Part shown: positions 32,274 through 43,955 of the stretch, in pieces
Layout of the letters: each line of letters starts with the position of its first letter
How positions within the stretch are numbered: position 1 is the first letter of the stretch
Source of the DNA: Deroplatys truncata
Taxonomy: Eukaryota > Arthropoda > Insecta > Mantodea > Mantidae
Length of the DNA stretch: 64,000 nucleotides
NCBI GenBank assembly: GCA_030765065.1
Contig: CM060990.1
Location: forward strand, 6,566,001-6,630,000
Reading direction: 5' to 3'
The notes under the pieces: generated by a model
Seen by the model: the letters and a program-made list of their open reading frames with translations, nothing else
Told to the model about the DNA's origin: nothing
The model's database searches: none
Translations under genes and position numbers: made by a program

Positions 32274-33430
32274 CAGTAGAATCTCATTGGTAGGTTTTTG
32301 CAGGGACCCAAGGATTTGGACATCATAGACAGGAAAACGTGCTAATGAAAATACAAAATCTGCAATTTAAGAACATAATTACATAATAAAATAAAATAAT
32401 TACTACGTTTCCATGGGGAATTGAAATCGATTTCAGCAATTCCATGCTGAATACGATCCACATTTCCAGGCTCAATTCAATACGTATTGAGATCGATTTG
32501 GATACACAAAGTCCGATCCCAGAATAAATAATAATTCAAGCTTTTATGTTGGTCAACTTTGAATTACGTTGGTGAACCTGTTAAACATATGTTAGTTTCT
32601 ATGTATAATTTAAGCAGGTTTTCAGGTTAGTGAATGTTTTTGAGAAGAATAAATTGGGAATTATGGAAGCAAAAAAAGTGACTTTGCTGTGTGTTTTATT
32701 ACACATGTGATAACAATTTCCGCTAAAAAAAACAAAAAATGACGAGTGTACATTGTATTAAGAGTACAGTAGAAGATAATATCTTTGGTGTATTCAATAC
32801 AATTTGAATACGGTAGGTGTTTCTGTGCAACAAATTTTGATCCGATTCTCTTCCGATCCTACTTTCCAAGAGGAAAGTTTTGTTTTAGCATTTTTCCCTT
32901 CTTCAAAAGCAGGTTCAATCAGTTTACATTTGCTGACAATTGTGTTTAAGTTTGATGAGGGAATGTTTAACTTCTGCACTATATCCACAGGTTTCATATT
33001 TGGATTGTGATCTACTTCTTCAAGGATTTTAAGTTTTTCACTGTTGGTTATTTGCTGCTCTTTCTTTTTCTCCATTGGAAACAAAAAGTTAAAATACAAT
33101 CTATGTATGTTTGATCAACACTCAGCAGTAGAAACTATTGTTGCCATTTACCACGCCAAACTAAAGCAGTCTCTGTCCCATCCACACAAATTGCGTTACA
33201 CAAATATACATACATGCATGTCATTGGCTGCTGGTCTACACCCGTGACCAAGGATTGACCAAAGTAGGAAATAAGGGCGTCAAACTTTGAAAGTAGTAAG
33301 CAGGACTGAGAAAACAGACTAAACAAACATTAAGTATTACATTTGGTGCATTTTGTGCTGGAACTTTTATAATTGAACGTAATACATGGGAAAATGTGTT
33401 AATGAGGAACGTGCCAATGAGATTCCACTA
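32274..33430 (-). mobile_element. Tigger/pogo element, internally deleted, 1.16 kb
   Basis: Ends: cagtagaatctcattgg at 32274, and at the right, in reverse complement, tagtggaatctcattgg. TA flanks both sides (32272-32273, 33431-33432). A helix-turn-helix start lies on the minus strand at 33072 (MEKKKEQQITNSEKLKILEEV, then VDIVQKLNIPSSNLNTIVS), the CENPB-type N-terminus of Tigger transposases. The catalytic part is deleted: at about 32820 the text passes into the 3' noncoding part shared with 1-506. It is inserted in the Harbinger element between its two genes. Confidence 0.87.
32794..33072 (-). pseudogene. Tigger transposase, N-terminal helix-turn-helix only
   Basis: 93 codons start at the ATG at 33072. 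Residues 1-60 are a CENPB/psq-like helix-turn-helix (ITNSEKLKILEEVDHNPNMK, then PVDIVQKLNIP and NTIVSKCKLIEPAF). The remaining frame is joined to noncoding sequence by the internal deletion. No DDE residues are present. It could bind the element ends without cutting, but that is speculation. Confidence 0.7.
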
Positions 33431-33464
33431 TATGTGTCTTTGAATAAACATTAAATAAAGTTAT

Positions 33465-35820
33465 TTCACAATCCTCGCAACACTATTCTTCTTTTTCAGT
33501 TTTGACGCTAGCTGCAGACACAAAATGGTCAGCAATTTCCTCCCTGATATCGAGTGCTTCTGACACAGCATTTCTAGCTCCAAATCTTGTGTGACTTGCA
33601 CGAAGATGCTGTAATGCGCCATTTTAAGGGATGTCCTGCCTGCATTCTTGTTCTTATAATTCCCCATTTACTTTGTACTGAGCTATAACAGTATTTAATT
33701 ACTTCCAATACAACATTCAAATTTTAAGGCCCTACCAGTGCCCAACCAAAGTCTGGGGATAGAACCTGACAAGGAAAGATGAGCACATGTGAAAGGGAAG
33801 CAAGGAAATTCATACAACACCCTTTTATCATAGATTCGATAATTTAGTTTTAATTGTCAAAGTACACTTGATGTTTCTCTCTACCCTGGGGTTAAGACAA
33901 AATTCAATTTCTTTCTTTTAACATGATATAGTGTTTGTTTGCCTCAAAATTGTCTCTTGGTAAACAGTTAAATGCATCATAGATTAATTTGTTGCCCTGA
34001 CAATGTTCACTGTGATGTCTAAGACTGCTTGGGTTTCCACACAATAACGTACCCAAGGATGTGTGTGTCCATTTCACTGTCTCATTTATATCTTTACTCC
34101 ATTCAACAACAGATATATGAACTTGAATAGTCTTCAATGAATTTAACATTAATTAAAACTTTGAAAATTGTAACATCAGATAAACCTTAAGTGTTTTCCA
34201 AAGTAACATTATTACATATAATTGAAAACTTACATAACCTTTAATGGTTCCCTTTCTTCCTTTACTTTAAGAATTTACAAAGGTGAGACAACACATTCTG
34301 CTGAAGGAAATCACTCGTATACTTTGAAACTCCCGAATGGATCTTTCTGAAAATGCATCACCTGGCTAAAATTTAGGTACAATTATTATCAAAAGGAAAT
34401 TAGATCAGTACTCACCGAAAGAATGTTGTAGATAACAAATTTAGAGCTGAAAAGGAATTTTGAAGTATTGACTCATTCTCATACCTTACACGTTCCTCTT
34501 GTTGCGATCTGTCAGCTTTGAATGTATCTTTTCCTTTCTTGTCCATGTCACCACTTGCTATGCTGGGAGTCAACCTGAAAGCAGCTTGCTCTTTCTGCTA
34601 CTAGGGCTTAGCCTGTTATGTCATAGGCTACAGTATCCACCGGAGAAGAGCTGGCAGTTGCTACCACATGACCAGGCTGCAGATGGAGATGCTGCCTCTC
34701 TCAGCATATAGCAGTCTGCTAAATTATTCCAAGGTAACCTTTTGGAGTGAGGGAGCCAAAATGTCACAGCTTTTCTGCCCACAAAAGTATTTGGGCAGTA
34801 TATTTTTTCTGCAGCTTCCACTTCAGAGATTCTAAGAAAATTGTGAAGGCAAGCAGTGGCTTTTATAATTTTATCCACATTTTCTGATTTAGCAATAATT
34901 ACTCTATGGAATACTCTCCATCGAGCAACCGAAATGTCAGAAGTATTTTCAGTTGCCCACCTTTCTCATGAATCATGGTAATATATATCTTTCTTTTCGT
35001 TAGTAAGTGAGACTTTTGAAAAAGGTCTCATTAAATTCTTTTTCAGTGGGAACGCCTCGTCATCTATAAAGTAATATGGTACAGGAGTCTCTGACTGGGG
35101 AAGAGGGGCTGTCTGTGGTAAAGGAAGCAAGTTGTTGGTTAACCTATATCAAATTCTGAACTCCTGAAAATTCCATTATCACTTTGTGATCCATAGGCAC
35201 CTATATCCACGTATGTGAAACAAAACCCAATTGTTAATACTATACTGTTAGTATTTTTATAATTAAAGAACTCAGAAGCCGAGTTACTAGGTGCTTGTAT
35301 CACAACATGCTTTCCATCTATTGCACCTACACAGTTAGGTATATTCTATAATTCACTGAAGCAGTTTGCAATTGATTTATATTTACATTCATTTGGGACT
35401 GGAAGGTAAGTATTATGGTGAGCATTCCAGATAGCTTGACAGATTTGATTAATGATTTGACAGCATGTAGATGTACCTATTCTATGATTCCATGCCAGAG
35501 AGGGGAATGAGTCGCCAGTAGCTGAGAACCTGTGAATGTAGAACGACCATTATGTAATATAAATAGTAATAATAACACAAATATGTTGAAGCATATAAAC
35601 ATGCTTAACAGCTGTTTATTTGGCCTACCTTAATGTGACACTGAGGCGCAGGGCTGCAGACAGGGGTGTCCAATTATTATTCTTGTTTAACAATGGTGCT
35701 ACTAGATTTAAAATAATATCAAATAGATCAGGATTCATTCTCATATACTTTCGGAATTGCAGTGGATCATTTTCCCTCATTTCACTTAATAGGTTATGGA
35801 AGTTGGTCAATTCTTCTTTG
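33465..35820 (-). pseudogene. HARBI1-type Harbinger nuclease, broken
   Basis: On the minus strand: 35810-35625 gives NFHNLLSEMRENDPLQFRKY, RMNPDLFDIILNLVAPLL, the usual start. 35500-35120 gives WNHRIGTSTCCQIINQICQAIW and the catalytic NCVGAIDGKHVVIQAPSNSA with the first Asp. It continues FFNYKNTNSIVLT...GAYGSQSDNGIF with the second Asp. Near 34960 TENTSDISVARWRVFH gives the Glu. 34880-34740 is KIIKATACLHNFLRISE. 33640-33470 gives the C-terminus LRASHTRFGARNAVSEALDIREEI. All three acidic residues survive but frames are shifted, and 33670-34730 contains foreign or intronic DNA. This is the cut-and-paste nuclease of the Harbinger element. Confidence 0.8.
33670..34735. other. Unrecognised insert within the HARBI1 relic
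   Basis: This separates the CLHNFLR part from the C-terminus of the nuclease. A minus-strand open frame at 33904-34149 has no motif I know. The block at 34560-34730 is richer in G+C than its flanks. It may be an intron or a nested insertion. No terminal repeats were identified. Confidence 0.35.
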
Positions 35821-36250
35821 ATTTAGAGGATCAATTTTTTAAATATATTACTCCAAGTAAATTAGTTACTGCAGTTTGCATATGCATAATGTTCAGAAGC
35901 AACCATTTTAACTCGGCTGTGAGTTGAATTCCTTTGTTCTCTCTTTTTGATTGGCTAATACTTAAGTTACGTCTTTCATTGTGAATGCACATAGTGCTAA
36001 GCTTACATGTTAAATCTTAAGTTATTATGTTTACAGCTAATTTTCATTGTGAATGGCCCCTTAGGCATGAAATAATCCGTTAGGTTAATGTAATTTTAAT
36101 TAATCAGTCTCATGAATAATTTCATGTCTACTTTAATGTGACTACCTCCTATATTTGATGTTAGCTATTATTTCACAGGTGCCACCAGAAAAAAGTATGA
36201 AGAATGGGTGAAAACTGGGGGTACCAATAAACCCCATTTAGCTGCATGTG

Positions 36251-37889
36251 CGAGGGTGGACCATTAAGTAATGCACAATAACTTTTCCCCACAATGTTAT
36301 TACAGCTGGGGTGGAGAAATTTAGCAGATGTGCAGTTTGAAGTTCAAGCTAGAGATGTAATATATTCTGTTAAGTATAGCTCTTGGGATAGACATGAGAA
36401 TGGCATTGCAAAGATGGTGCAAATGTTATTGTTCTCAACTTAAGAAGAGCAAAGAGATTTAGTTCATTTTTTGTGGATGAAAGGACAAAACCTGAATGAA
36501 ATATGAAGAAAATAATCTGATGTGTTACACTCACATGACTTTCTCTACTCTTGTACAAACTATTTTTACAAATGCTTATTCTCTATATGCTTCATGTTAA
36601 TCGAGATATCGAGATGTCAATCTTATTGCTAATTTTCTTGCAGATGCAAAGGGAATATGGTAGGTTTTAAGCGATAGTCAAATCTTTAAAGCGCTGGTTG
36701 CTATGTGGCGCATTCCATTCTCTTTGCATGTCCAGGACATAAAAAAAATGAATAACGAATTTGAGAAAAAGTATAAGTATTGGAAAATTTAAGGGAATAA
36801 CAAACAATATCTCGAAAATGGTTCACTCAACAACAAAAATGTATGTGACATAAATTGTGTATTTTAACGCGATCTACATTTTTTGTGTAGTAAAATTTTA
36901 TCTATCTCTTAGGGTTTACCAGTTATGCAAAAGTCGTTCACAATGAAGAATACTTTTGGAGAATTCCCAGAAAATTCGAGATATACATTTCATTTCTCAT
37001 GACAATATCTTAAAACACATGATATTTTAATCAAAATCGTTAGAGCCATTTTTGAGAAAATTAATATTTTCAAAAAATGTTCCATGTAAAGGGTAGTCTG
37101 GGGTGGGGGGATTTTCTTGAAAACCTTCGTGTCGCATCTCTGGAAGATACCGAACCTAAATACCAAGTTTGGTGTTTATCCGACTTCGTTTCTGAGTTAT
37201 GCTGTTCACAGACACACACACACACACACACAGACATGTTTCCAAAAATGCTTTTTTTGGAATCAGGTGGTCTCAAAACATGTATTTCCGGTGAAATCTC
37301 GGTATCGAATTTTTGGGTGGAATACAATACTTCCCCTACTTACTATACGTAGTAGAGAAAGTAAAAATGTGTGGACCATAGCAACATATGGAGAAAAAAA
37401 TGTTTGGACCATAGCAACATCTCCAGGTGGTGCATATTCTTTGAAAGAGACCATGTGTACCTTGTTGACTTGTCATGTTCTGGACGATCAGTAACAGCTG
37501 CAACTCAACAGAATGTCACAGCCATGTTGCTGCTTCTGTCCATACCAAAATGATGAAGTTTGGTTCGGAGGTGCTGCTGCATCCATCATACAGTCCAGGC
37601 ATTGCACGCTCAGACTTCATTTGTTAGGCCTAGTGAAGAAATTTCTAGGCAACCTATGTTTCAATTCTGACAAAGAAATGCATTTTGCTCTATGTTCCCA
37701 AAAGGCAGAGTTCTATGAGCAGGGTATATTGAAATTAGTGCCACATTGGGAGAACTCTGTTAAGAAACTTGGCTCCTTTGTTGAAAGGTAGCTAAGGTAT
37801 GTGGCTTCATTGTATATATTGTTGTCTCTTAATTATTAAACTTTCTTTTTAAAACAAAATGGTGTGCATTATTTAATGTTCCACCCTGG
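36251..37889 (+). mobile_element. Mariner element split by another repeat
   Basis: The left end gagggtggaccattaagtaa and the right end in reverse complement cagggtggaacattaaataa match over about 26 bp with three differences. TA follows the right end (37890-37891). The left flank is TG, a probable decayed TA. Transposase pieces on the + strand are VQMLLFST near 36417, FLWMKGQNLNEI near 36468, then (after the insert) YGEKCLDHSNISRWC near 37395, LVDLSCSGRSVTAATQQNV near 37463, SYSPGIARSDF near 37595, LGNLCFNSDKEM and EFYEQGILKLVPHWENSVKK to 37790. These are the head and tail of a mariner transposase with the catalytic middle deleted. Confidence 0.82.
36518..37372. mobile_element. Unclassified repeat with ACTTTCTCTACT inverted ends
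   Basis: Inserted in the mariner between its NEI and YGE codons. The ends are inverted: cacatgactttctctact at 36532 and agtagagaaagtaaaaatgt at 37351. The interior has no coding potential and includes (CA)n at 37213-37232. A related, rearranged copy lies at 40361-41748. It looks like a non-autonomous DNA element, but I cannot name the superfamily. Confidence 0.6.
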
Positions 37890-37891
37890 TA

Positions 37892-38367
37892 TATCGAAGT
37901 ACATTCAGCAGCATAAACATTGTTTCTTTGATTAGTGTGACACAAAGATTACCCTATAGCATAAAACTGAGTGCTTTCTTTCTTGAACCTTAAGCTTCAC
38001 AATAATCTTTTACTCATCAAGCCATCAAAGTAAGAGATGGTTGAAAGCTTGGAACCCAATGCAAAATTCACTTGTTTGTCCTGTGAAACAGTAATCCAGT
38101 GATAATGCAGAGTTATGGTTTTGCAATATTGGTTTTTAAAATTCAATGCAAAACTGATGTCATATCAATCCACTCATTAATCAAGATATAACATATTTTA
38201 ATATAAACACCACTCTTATAAATTACTCACATAGCTTACACCATATAACTCGATAAGTGGTTTTCAAGATGTCTAAGAGCATAGTTTGTTATAGTCAGTA
38301 TTCCTACATATTAATAACGTGTTTTCATCCAGCTAAATTATCACTTTTATACTTTGTGTTATTCCAG
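37892..38367. other. GBE intron sequence, no recognised feature
   Basis: A+T-rich DNA ending in the acceptor gttattccag (38367) of GBE exon C. Confidence 0.55.
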
Positions 38368-38552
38368 GCAATGAATTTGGACACCCTGAGTGGTTAGACT
38401 TCCCTAGAGAAGGAAACAACAGCTCTTTCCATTACGCTCGTCGTCAGTGGCATTTGGTAGATGACAGCCTTCTAAAGTACAAGTACCTGAATGCATTTGA
38501 TGAGGCCATGAATACCCTAGAGGAATGTTATGGATGGCTTCATAAAGGACCT
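38368..38552 (+). CDS. GBE1: Glycogen branching enzyme (GBE1), exon C
   Basis: This 185-nt exon begins with the last two bases of the split glycine codon and encodes [17 protein letters not shown], then [34 protein letters not shown] and CYGWLHKGP. It ends in phase 0 at donor gtaaga (38553). [13 protein letters not shown] is a highly conserved branching-enzyme block at the end of the GH13 barrel, close to the active site. The adjacent HYARRQ helix leads to the C-terminal beta domain. It joins exactly to GYVSTKHEDD of exon D, giving WLHKGPGYVS, the same length as WLAAPQAYVS in human GBE1. No damage was seen. Confidence 0.97.
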
Positions 38553-40355
38553 GTAAGATTCATTTTAAGCTGAACTTTGGTCAGGGAAAATGAGGGCAAA
38601 ATCAAAATTTAAGTTTATTATCCTTATGAGTTGGGACCTTTAATTTTTGCAGTTGCAGTAGTGCAAATTTTTGTGCAAATGATGATTTGTAGGCAAATAT
38701 TTGATTTTCACCACAAATATGCATTTGCTTTAATGTGGAAGAACAGCTTTGCATTGTATTTCATCAGAATTTCAAATAGATCCGCCATTTTAACAATGCT
38801 TACTGATATCCATAGTGCATGCGATAGTCTCTGTGTATCTGAGCATGCGCATTGTGAATTTGGGCATTTCAACAAACTTTTGATCCAATCAGTGTCCGAG
38901 AGTACTAGTTTGTAGCAAAATAGCAACTGCCAGTGCCTTATGCACATGCATTTAGCCATATATAGAGTCGGACTACAAGAACAGTTAGTGAGTTTATATC
39001 ATAGTAGATATTAGCTGTAGGGGCTAAATGTGTGCGAGATTTAACAACCTCCTGGATTTTCACATGTGCTAAAATATATTTCTTGAAGATAACTGCTAAA
39101 AACATTCAACATTGAATATAATGTGAATGAAACCATACAAGAGGTACAAGCATTATGCAGTGCTTTTCCTTCACACAGTGGCCACCGCATGGCTGCTTGC
39201 ATGCTGGTTGCTGCAGCCCAGAGTTCTGCCAAAACAGTTATAATATCCCTGCAACCACCTTGCGTTCTCATTGTTACAACAACAGCAACAAGCACATACC
39301 TTATCATAAGAGATGTTGGAAATGTTTGAAATTTCCATTTACACATCTGAAATTGAGTGAATTTTTAACCTGATTTTTTTTTTTTTAAGTTCTTCCAATG
39401 TTTGTTGTACACAGTGTGAAGGAACAAAACTATAATTCCCACAGCTGGCAGGTGTGATGATGCGAGGTCACTAGCCATTCAGATTGAACTGATCAAGTCT
39501 ATGGCTAAATGTTTGTTGCAGTGCGTTTTGGAACAAATCTACTTGGTTTGTTCCAACCTACCAGTTTCTGATGGTCCATGATTATCTAATGTCCATGTAT
39601 TGGCTTGGTATTGATCACCTGCCAAAATCTGTGTGTGTTATGTTCCGATTCCTGCGGTCTTTGATGGGATCAGAAGTTTGTTGAAAAATATGAATGCATT
39701 ATGCGACAACAACCAATTGTTGGATTGCACTGCAAATCAGTTTTCTTTATTGCACATGCTCTAACTGTGGTGGTGGTGGTGGTGGTGGTGGTGGTGGTGG
39801 TGGTGGTGGTGGTGGTCTTATCTATCCTTTAATTTTAATCCAAAGTAACTATTGTATTGTAAAGATGATGATGCAGAGCAAATTACTTTAATGCTATTTT
39901 ATGTAGCACTGTCATTCATTACATAGTTTGGAAACAACAGTTTGTGTGGTACATAGAAGAAGCAAGCAGATTTTATATTGCAGTTTCTTGACTGCTAGCT
40001 CTCCAGTGTTCTTTCTGGACCCAGAAAATATTTGAAGAAATAAACATCAAGATATTGGGTGGTATAAATAAAAGCAAGCATTGGCTCATATTTCACCAGT
40101 TCCAAACAATTGCTTGGCTTTGTGTAATTAAAGATTTACTCAACCTCCTCGCGAGTAAAAGCTTGCTGACCTTGATTGCTGAGCTATTGCTCACAATGTG
40201 GTATATATATATATATAAAAAAAAAAGTACTGCTCACTTTTAGTAAGCTTTTGCCTGCTATTTCTGAGGTACCTCCATAGGTACCTCAGCTTGCTCAACT
40301 GAATTTTAGTACCATGGCAGAGTTCATGATCGTGGTTCCTGAGTGGAATATAGAA
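38553..40355. other. GBE intron sequence
   Basis: Mostly unrecognised DNA. Open frames at 38631-39373 overlap on both strands without motifs. The (TGG)n microsatellite at 39766-39816 is the only clear feature. Confidence 0.45.
39766..39816. repeat. (TGG)n microsatellite
   Basis: About 17 units of TGG, nearly perfect. The 16-glycine run in an overlapping open frame is a by-product of this repeat. Confidence 0.95.
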
Positions 40356-40360
40356 ATTGG

Positions 40361-41748
40361 ATGTGTTGCATTCACATGACTTTCTCTACTTACTGTTATA
40401 CAGGCAATTGTTACAAAAGCTTATTCTTCGTATTTACTTCTTGTTAATTGAGATAAACTTTCATTATGCATTTACACATTTCATTGTAGGGAGTAGAAGA
40501 ATGCAGTGAACTAAAGCGATAGTCAAATCTGTTAAAAGTGGATTGCTATCTGATGGATTGGAAATTTTGTTCTTTTTGGAGGATCATGGAAGAAAGAACA
40601 GAAAATTTTTTCTGATGTACATTCACATGGCTTTCTCTACTTATTCTTCTACAAACTATTCTTACAAAAGCTTATTATTCTAGCTACTACTTATGAATCC
40701 AGATAAACTGTCAATTTATATTTATACACTTTGTTATATGATAGAGTAGGTAAAGTGAATCACATTTTTAAAGAGTGCATGTAGCTATGTGAAGGTTTTG
40801 AAATTCCATGCTCTTTGCATGACCACAAGAAAAACAAACAAACAAACAAACAAAAACTGAATGACTTCCGATTTAAGAAAATTATAAGTATTTGAAAATG
40901 CAATCCGATAACAAGGAATATCTCAAAAATAGCTAACTTTACAAAAATGAAAGAAAGGGGGGGAAAAAAAATAGAAATGTTTTGACATAAATTGTGTGCT
41001 TTAAAGAGAACATTTTTTGCAGTAAGATTTTGTCTATCACTTATCGTTTACCAATTTTGAAAAAGTTATTCAGAATGAAGAGAACTTCAGAGGCCTATTC
41101 CCAGAAAGTTTAATATATATATTTGACATGAAAATATCTTAAACATATGATATTCAATAAAAATTGCTAAGAGTCATTTTTGATGAAATAAATTTTTTTA
41201 AAAAGTTTCAATGTATAGGGTAGTTTGGGGAGGGAAAACTTTCTTGAAAATCTTCGTGTCACATCCATGGAAGGTGCCTGAACTTAAATATCAAGTTTGG
41301 TGTTCAACTGAGTTTTCCTTTTTGAGTTATGCTATACATAGACACAGATCTACACTTTCTGTGTAGTAAGATTTTGTCTATTTTTTATGGTTTAGCAGTT
41401 ATACAAAGGCAATGAAGAGCACTTCATAGGCTATTCAGAGAAAATTCAAGGTATACCTACATTTTATTTGCAATGCAAATATCTTAAACAAGTGACATTT
41501 TAACAAAAACTGTTGGAGCCATTTTTGAGAAAAAGGGTGGTTTTGGATGGGGGATTTTCTTGAAAATTGTGTTGCATCCTTGAAGGGCACTAAACTTTAA
41601 ACTTAATATCATTTTCTTTGTTTTGTTATGCAGTTCTCTTTCTCGCATGCACTCACTCTCATGCTCTCACTCAGACATTCGCACTTGTATTTGCACTCAC
41701 TCGTACCTCTCTCTGCTTGCTTTAGGTAAGTATTAGAGAAATAAAAAA
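40361..41748. mobile_element. Second copy, rearranged, of the ACTTTCTCTACT repeat
   Basis: 40361-40610 starts atgtgttgcattcacatgac then tttctctact and is a truncated left portion. At 40611 the left end starts again (ctgatgtacattcacatgg) and runs through the family interior (cagttatgc, gggtagtttgggg, cttcgtgtcacatcc). Part of the interior is repeated (41211-41340 resembles 41530-41640). The right end at about 41725 (agtattagagaaataaaaaa) is a decayed match to agtagagaaagtaaaaat. So there are at least two left ends and one internal duplication. No coding content. Confidence 0.55.
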
Positions 41749-43550
41749 TTGATACAAGACACAGGGCCTTGGATGTGAGCAGATATAAACAATTATACCA
41801 TTTCAAAAGAGAAAATGTAGACTAACTTGTGCATCATTTTCTTCCAGAGACAAATGAAACACGAGGTGAACTGTTTAACAATGTTAAAAAGATCCTGAGG
41901 CATTTTCATTTTGCCTGGGTGCGGTAATGCTAACAGATAGTGATCCACTCTTATTACTGGAAGACTGATAATATAAAGCGAGGTACAAATGTGAACATGT
42001 ACATAGAGCAGAACGTTCACACAAATCAAAACTGCATTATAACTAAAGAGTTTTCTATAAAACCAACCCTAAGTTTACCTTTCAACAAAGTGAAACACCT
42101 TCATCCAGTATAGCTTAAATTCATAACACCTTATAAAATCTTGGAATTACTTATTGTGATACTTTATATAGAAATGCAGAGGATATCAATATAAAGGTGC
42201 AAAAACACAAGTATAAATAATTTACTTTCAATATATCAGTTGGTAAGTGACAGGATCTTAATACTATCAAATTAAGGAAATGAACGTTATCTGTTGAAAG
42301 TCGGGTGAATCCCAATTTATATTTCATTTGCCAAATCTTTAAGTTTTACAGTTGTGTTATTTAAAATCTGTATCTGCATTAGGTTTCTTAAATGAAGGTT
42401 TGTTTAACATGAATAAGTGTATGAATACTTGAATACAGCAAAGATTTGAATCGCTTCCCGACAGAAGAATAGGCATGTTTGTTTACCGAGCAGTTGCTTG
42501 GTAGGTGATAGCAAAGCTCAACAAAGAGGGAAAATTTTATTTATACCAAACCATCATTTGATGCTTGATTCTCAACTTGCTTGTTTTTATTTATGTCATC
42601 CATTGCCCTCATTAGCCACAAAGGGCTTTAAAACCTACATGTTGGGCCCCCCCCCCCTCATTTATAACCCGACCATGCAATACATACAGTAATTTTCATT
42701 TACAGTAATGCATTTAATGTTCCATTCTTCTTTAAACATTCTTTTATATGTTTTTTCACATGATTTGAAACCTGTTGACTCGTAAAACTAATACACCGCT
42801 ATTATGTAATACAAAAGTGCTGTTGTTAGGAGGGAGGAAGCTGATATGTTACGATATAACCAGGCATTAAGGCTGCAATTGGTCTAGTTGATGATTATGA
42901 CATATGTAGTTTATTGCGACATATCCTGCTTTTGTTTTTTAAATTATGTCTGCATGTTCAATAACTTTTGTAGTTAATCCAAATTTAAATTGAGAGCAAA
43001 TTCATAATTTTGTTCTGGTTGGGGAATTGATATGAACATGCCATTTCAGATTTTAAATGAATGCCCATCACCTTACACAAGCATAGCAAGTCCAGTATCA
43101 AAGAACACCCTCTCTTAATTGCTGCTAAGATATGTGAATGCAGCAGCTCCTGTATGTGTCAGGCAAATTATTTGATCCATTAAATCTCTAATGAAGAAAC
43201 AAGATAGCAAATTGAACTTCATACAGCAGTAGCAGTACAGTGGGGAGAAATAGCCTTGTGATTGACACTTATGAGGTGTTGGTGCTGGCAAGTTAACTGG
43301 CAGGGACTTGTCATATTGCTGACCAATCAGGTTGTAAGAACATTGCAACAATTAAGTGTGATGGGGAAATTACAGTTATATGCAGTAGCAGTCATTATCA
43401 TGTGCATGTGCTGATCTGATTCTATGTATGCTGGTTACTCATAAGTGGTGTGGTTGGTTATTAGTGTTATACCTCACATACAGTGATTTTGTAAGGTATC
43501 AATAAAGAGTAATTCTAAGATTCTAATTTTGCTGTTATTCTTTTTAATTC
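41749..43550. other. GBE intron sequence, no recognised feature
   Basis: No transposase motifs or terminal repeats were found. A C9-10 run lies at about 42647. It ends with an unusually good polypyrimidine tract before the candidate microexon at 43557. Confidence 0.5.
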
Positions 43551-43556
43551 TCACAG

Positions 43557-43586
43557 ACGTTAACTGCTGGACAGCAAGGTAATGTG
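43557..43586 (+). CDS. Candidate 30-nt cassette microexon of GBE1
   Basis: Within the intron between GBE exons C and D, a strong acceptor (ttctttttaattctcacag) and a consensus donor (GTG/gtaagt at 43587) bound exactly 30 nt. It is in frame with both neighbours (phase 0 to phase 0) and encodes TLTAGQQGNV without a stop. If included it would add ten residues between WLHKGP and GYVST, at the junction of the GH13 barrel and the C-terminal domain. The constitutive join without it already matches human GBE1 in length, so it would be an alternative exon. A second GT at 43579 would give 22 nt and break the frame. This is a prediction from splice signals only. Confidence 0.35.
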
Positions 43587-43955
43587 GTAAGTGGCAGCAG
43601 TAATGTCAATCATAAGGTAATCTGCCACACTTTAATGTTAGTCTTATGAGGTTTTGTTTGTCATCACAAGCAGGTACCTCTTCATTGGTACACCATCACC
43701 CCAGCAGTATTGGAATAGTATCTAATACTGCTGCTAGATAAACTAAAAGTTTTTATTTCTGTTTGCCCTCACCAGTTTTTAACTATTCAGATATTGGTTA
43801 TCTTATGATTCTGGCTGTTTCTCAAAATATTATATTTATTTTTCTCTAGTGCAACTATAGTGTTTCTGCTCAGCAAAATTAATTGGAATTTAACACTGTG
43901 AAGTACAAATTAATAATTTAATTTGAGTTTAATCCACACTCCACTAATTTTGGTA

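Larger units (their letters stand above)
25855..36060 (+). mobile_element. PIF/Harbinger element, 10.2 kb with nested insertions
   Basis: The left end GGCCCCATTCACAGTGAAAG and the right end in reverse complement GGGGCCATTCACAATGAAAA form inverted repeats of about 25 bp. TTA flanks each side (25852-25854, 36061-36063), the three-base duplication typical of PIF/Harbinger. A second, inner word cattcacaatgaa occurs about 75 bp inside each end and may be a transposase binding site. The element keeps both expected genes: a MADF-type DNA-binding protein on the + strand and a HARBI1-type nuclease on the minus strand. Later insertions expanded it: a hammerhead-bearing fragment (near 26750), a LINE (28370-32153) and a Tigger (32274-33430). 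Without these, it would be about 5 kb. Confidence 0.9.

Noticed and set aside
34621..34878. Full 85-codon minus-strand frame as one protein
   Set aside because: Only its first half (KIIKATACLHNFLRISE...) matches HARBI1; the second half reads into an unrelated G+C-rich insert.
39694..39891. Open frame with a 16-glycine run
   Set aside because: Translation of a (TGG)n microsatellite with no conserved sequence around it.
43557..43578. 22-nt version of the microexon using the donor at 43579
   Set aside because: It would shift the GBE frame, and the donor at 43587 (gtaagt) is stronger.
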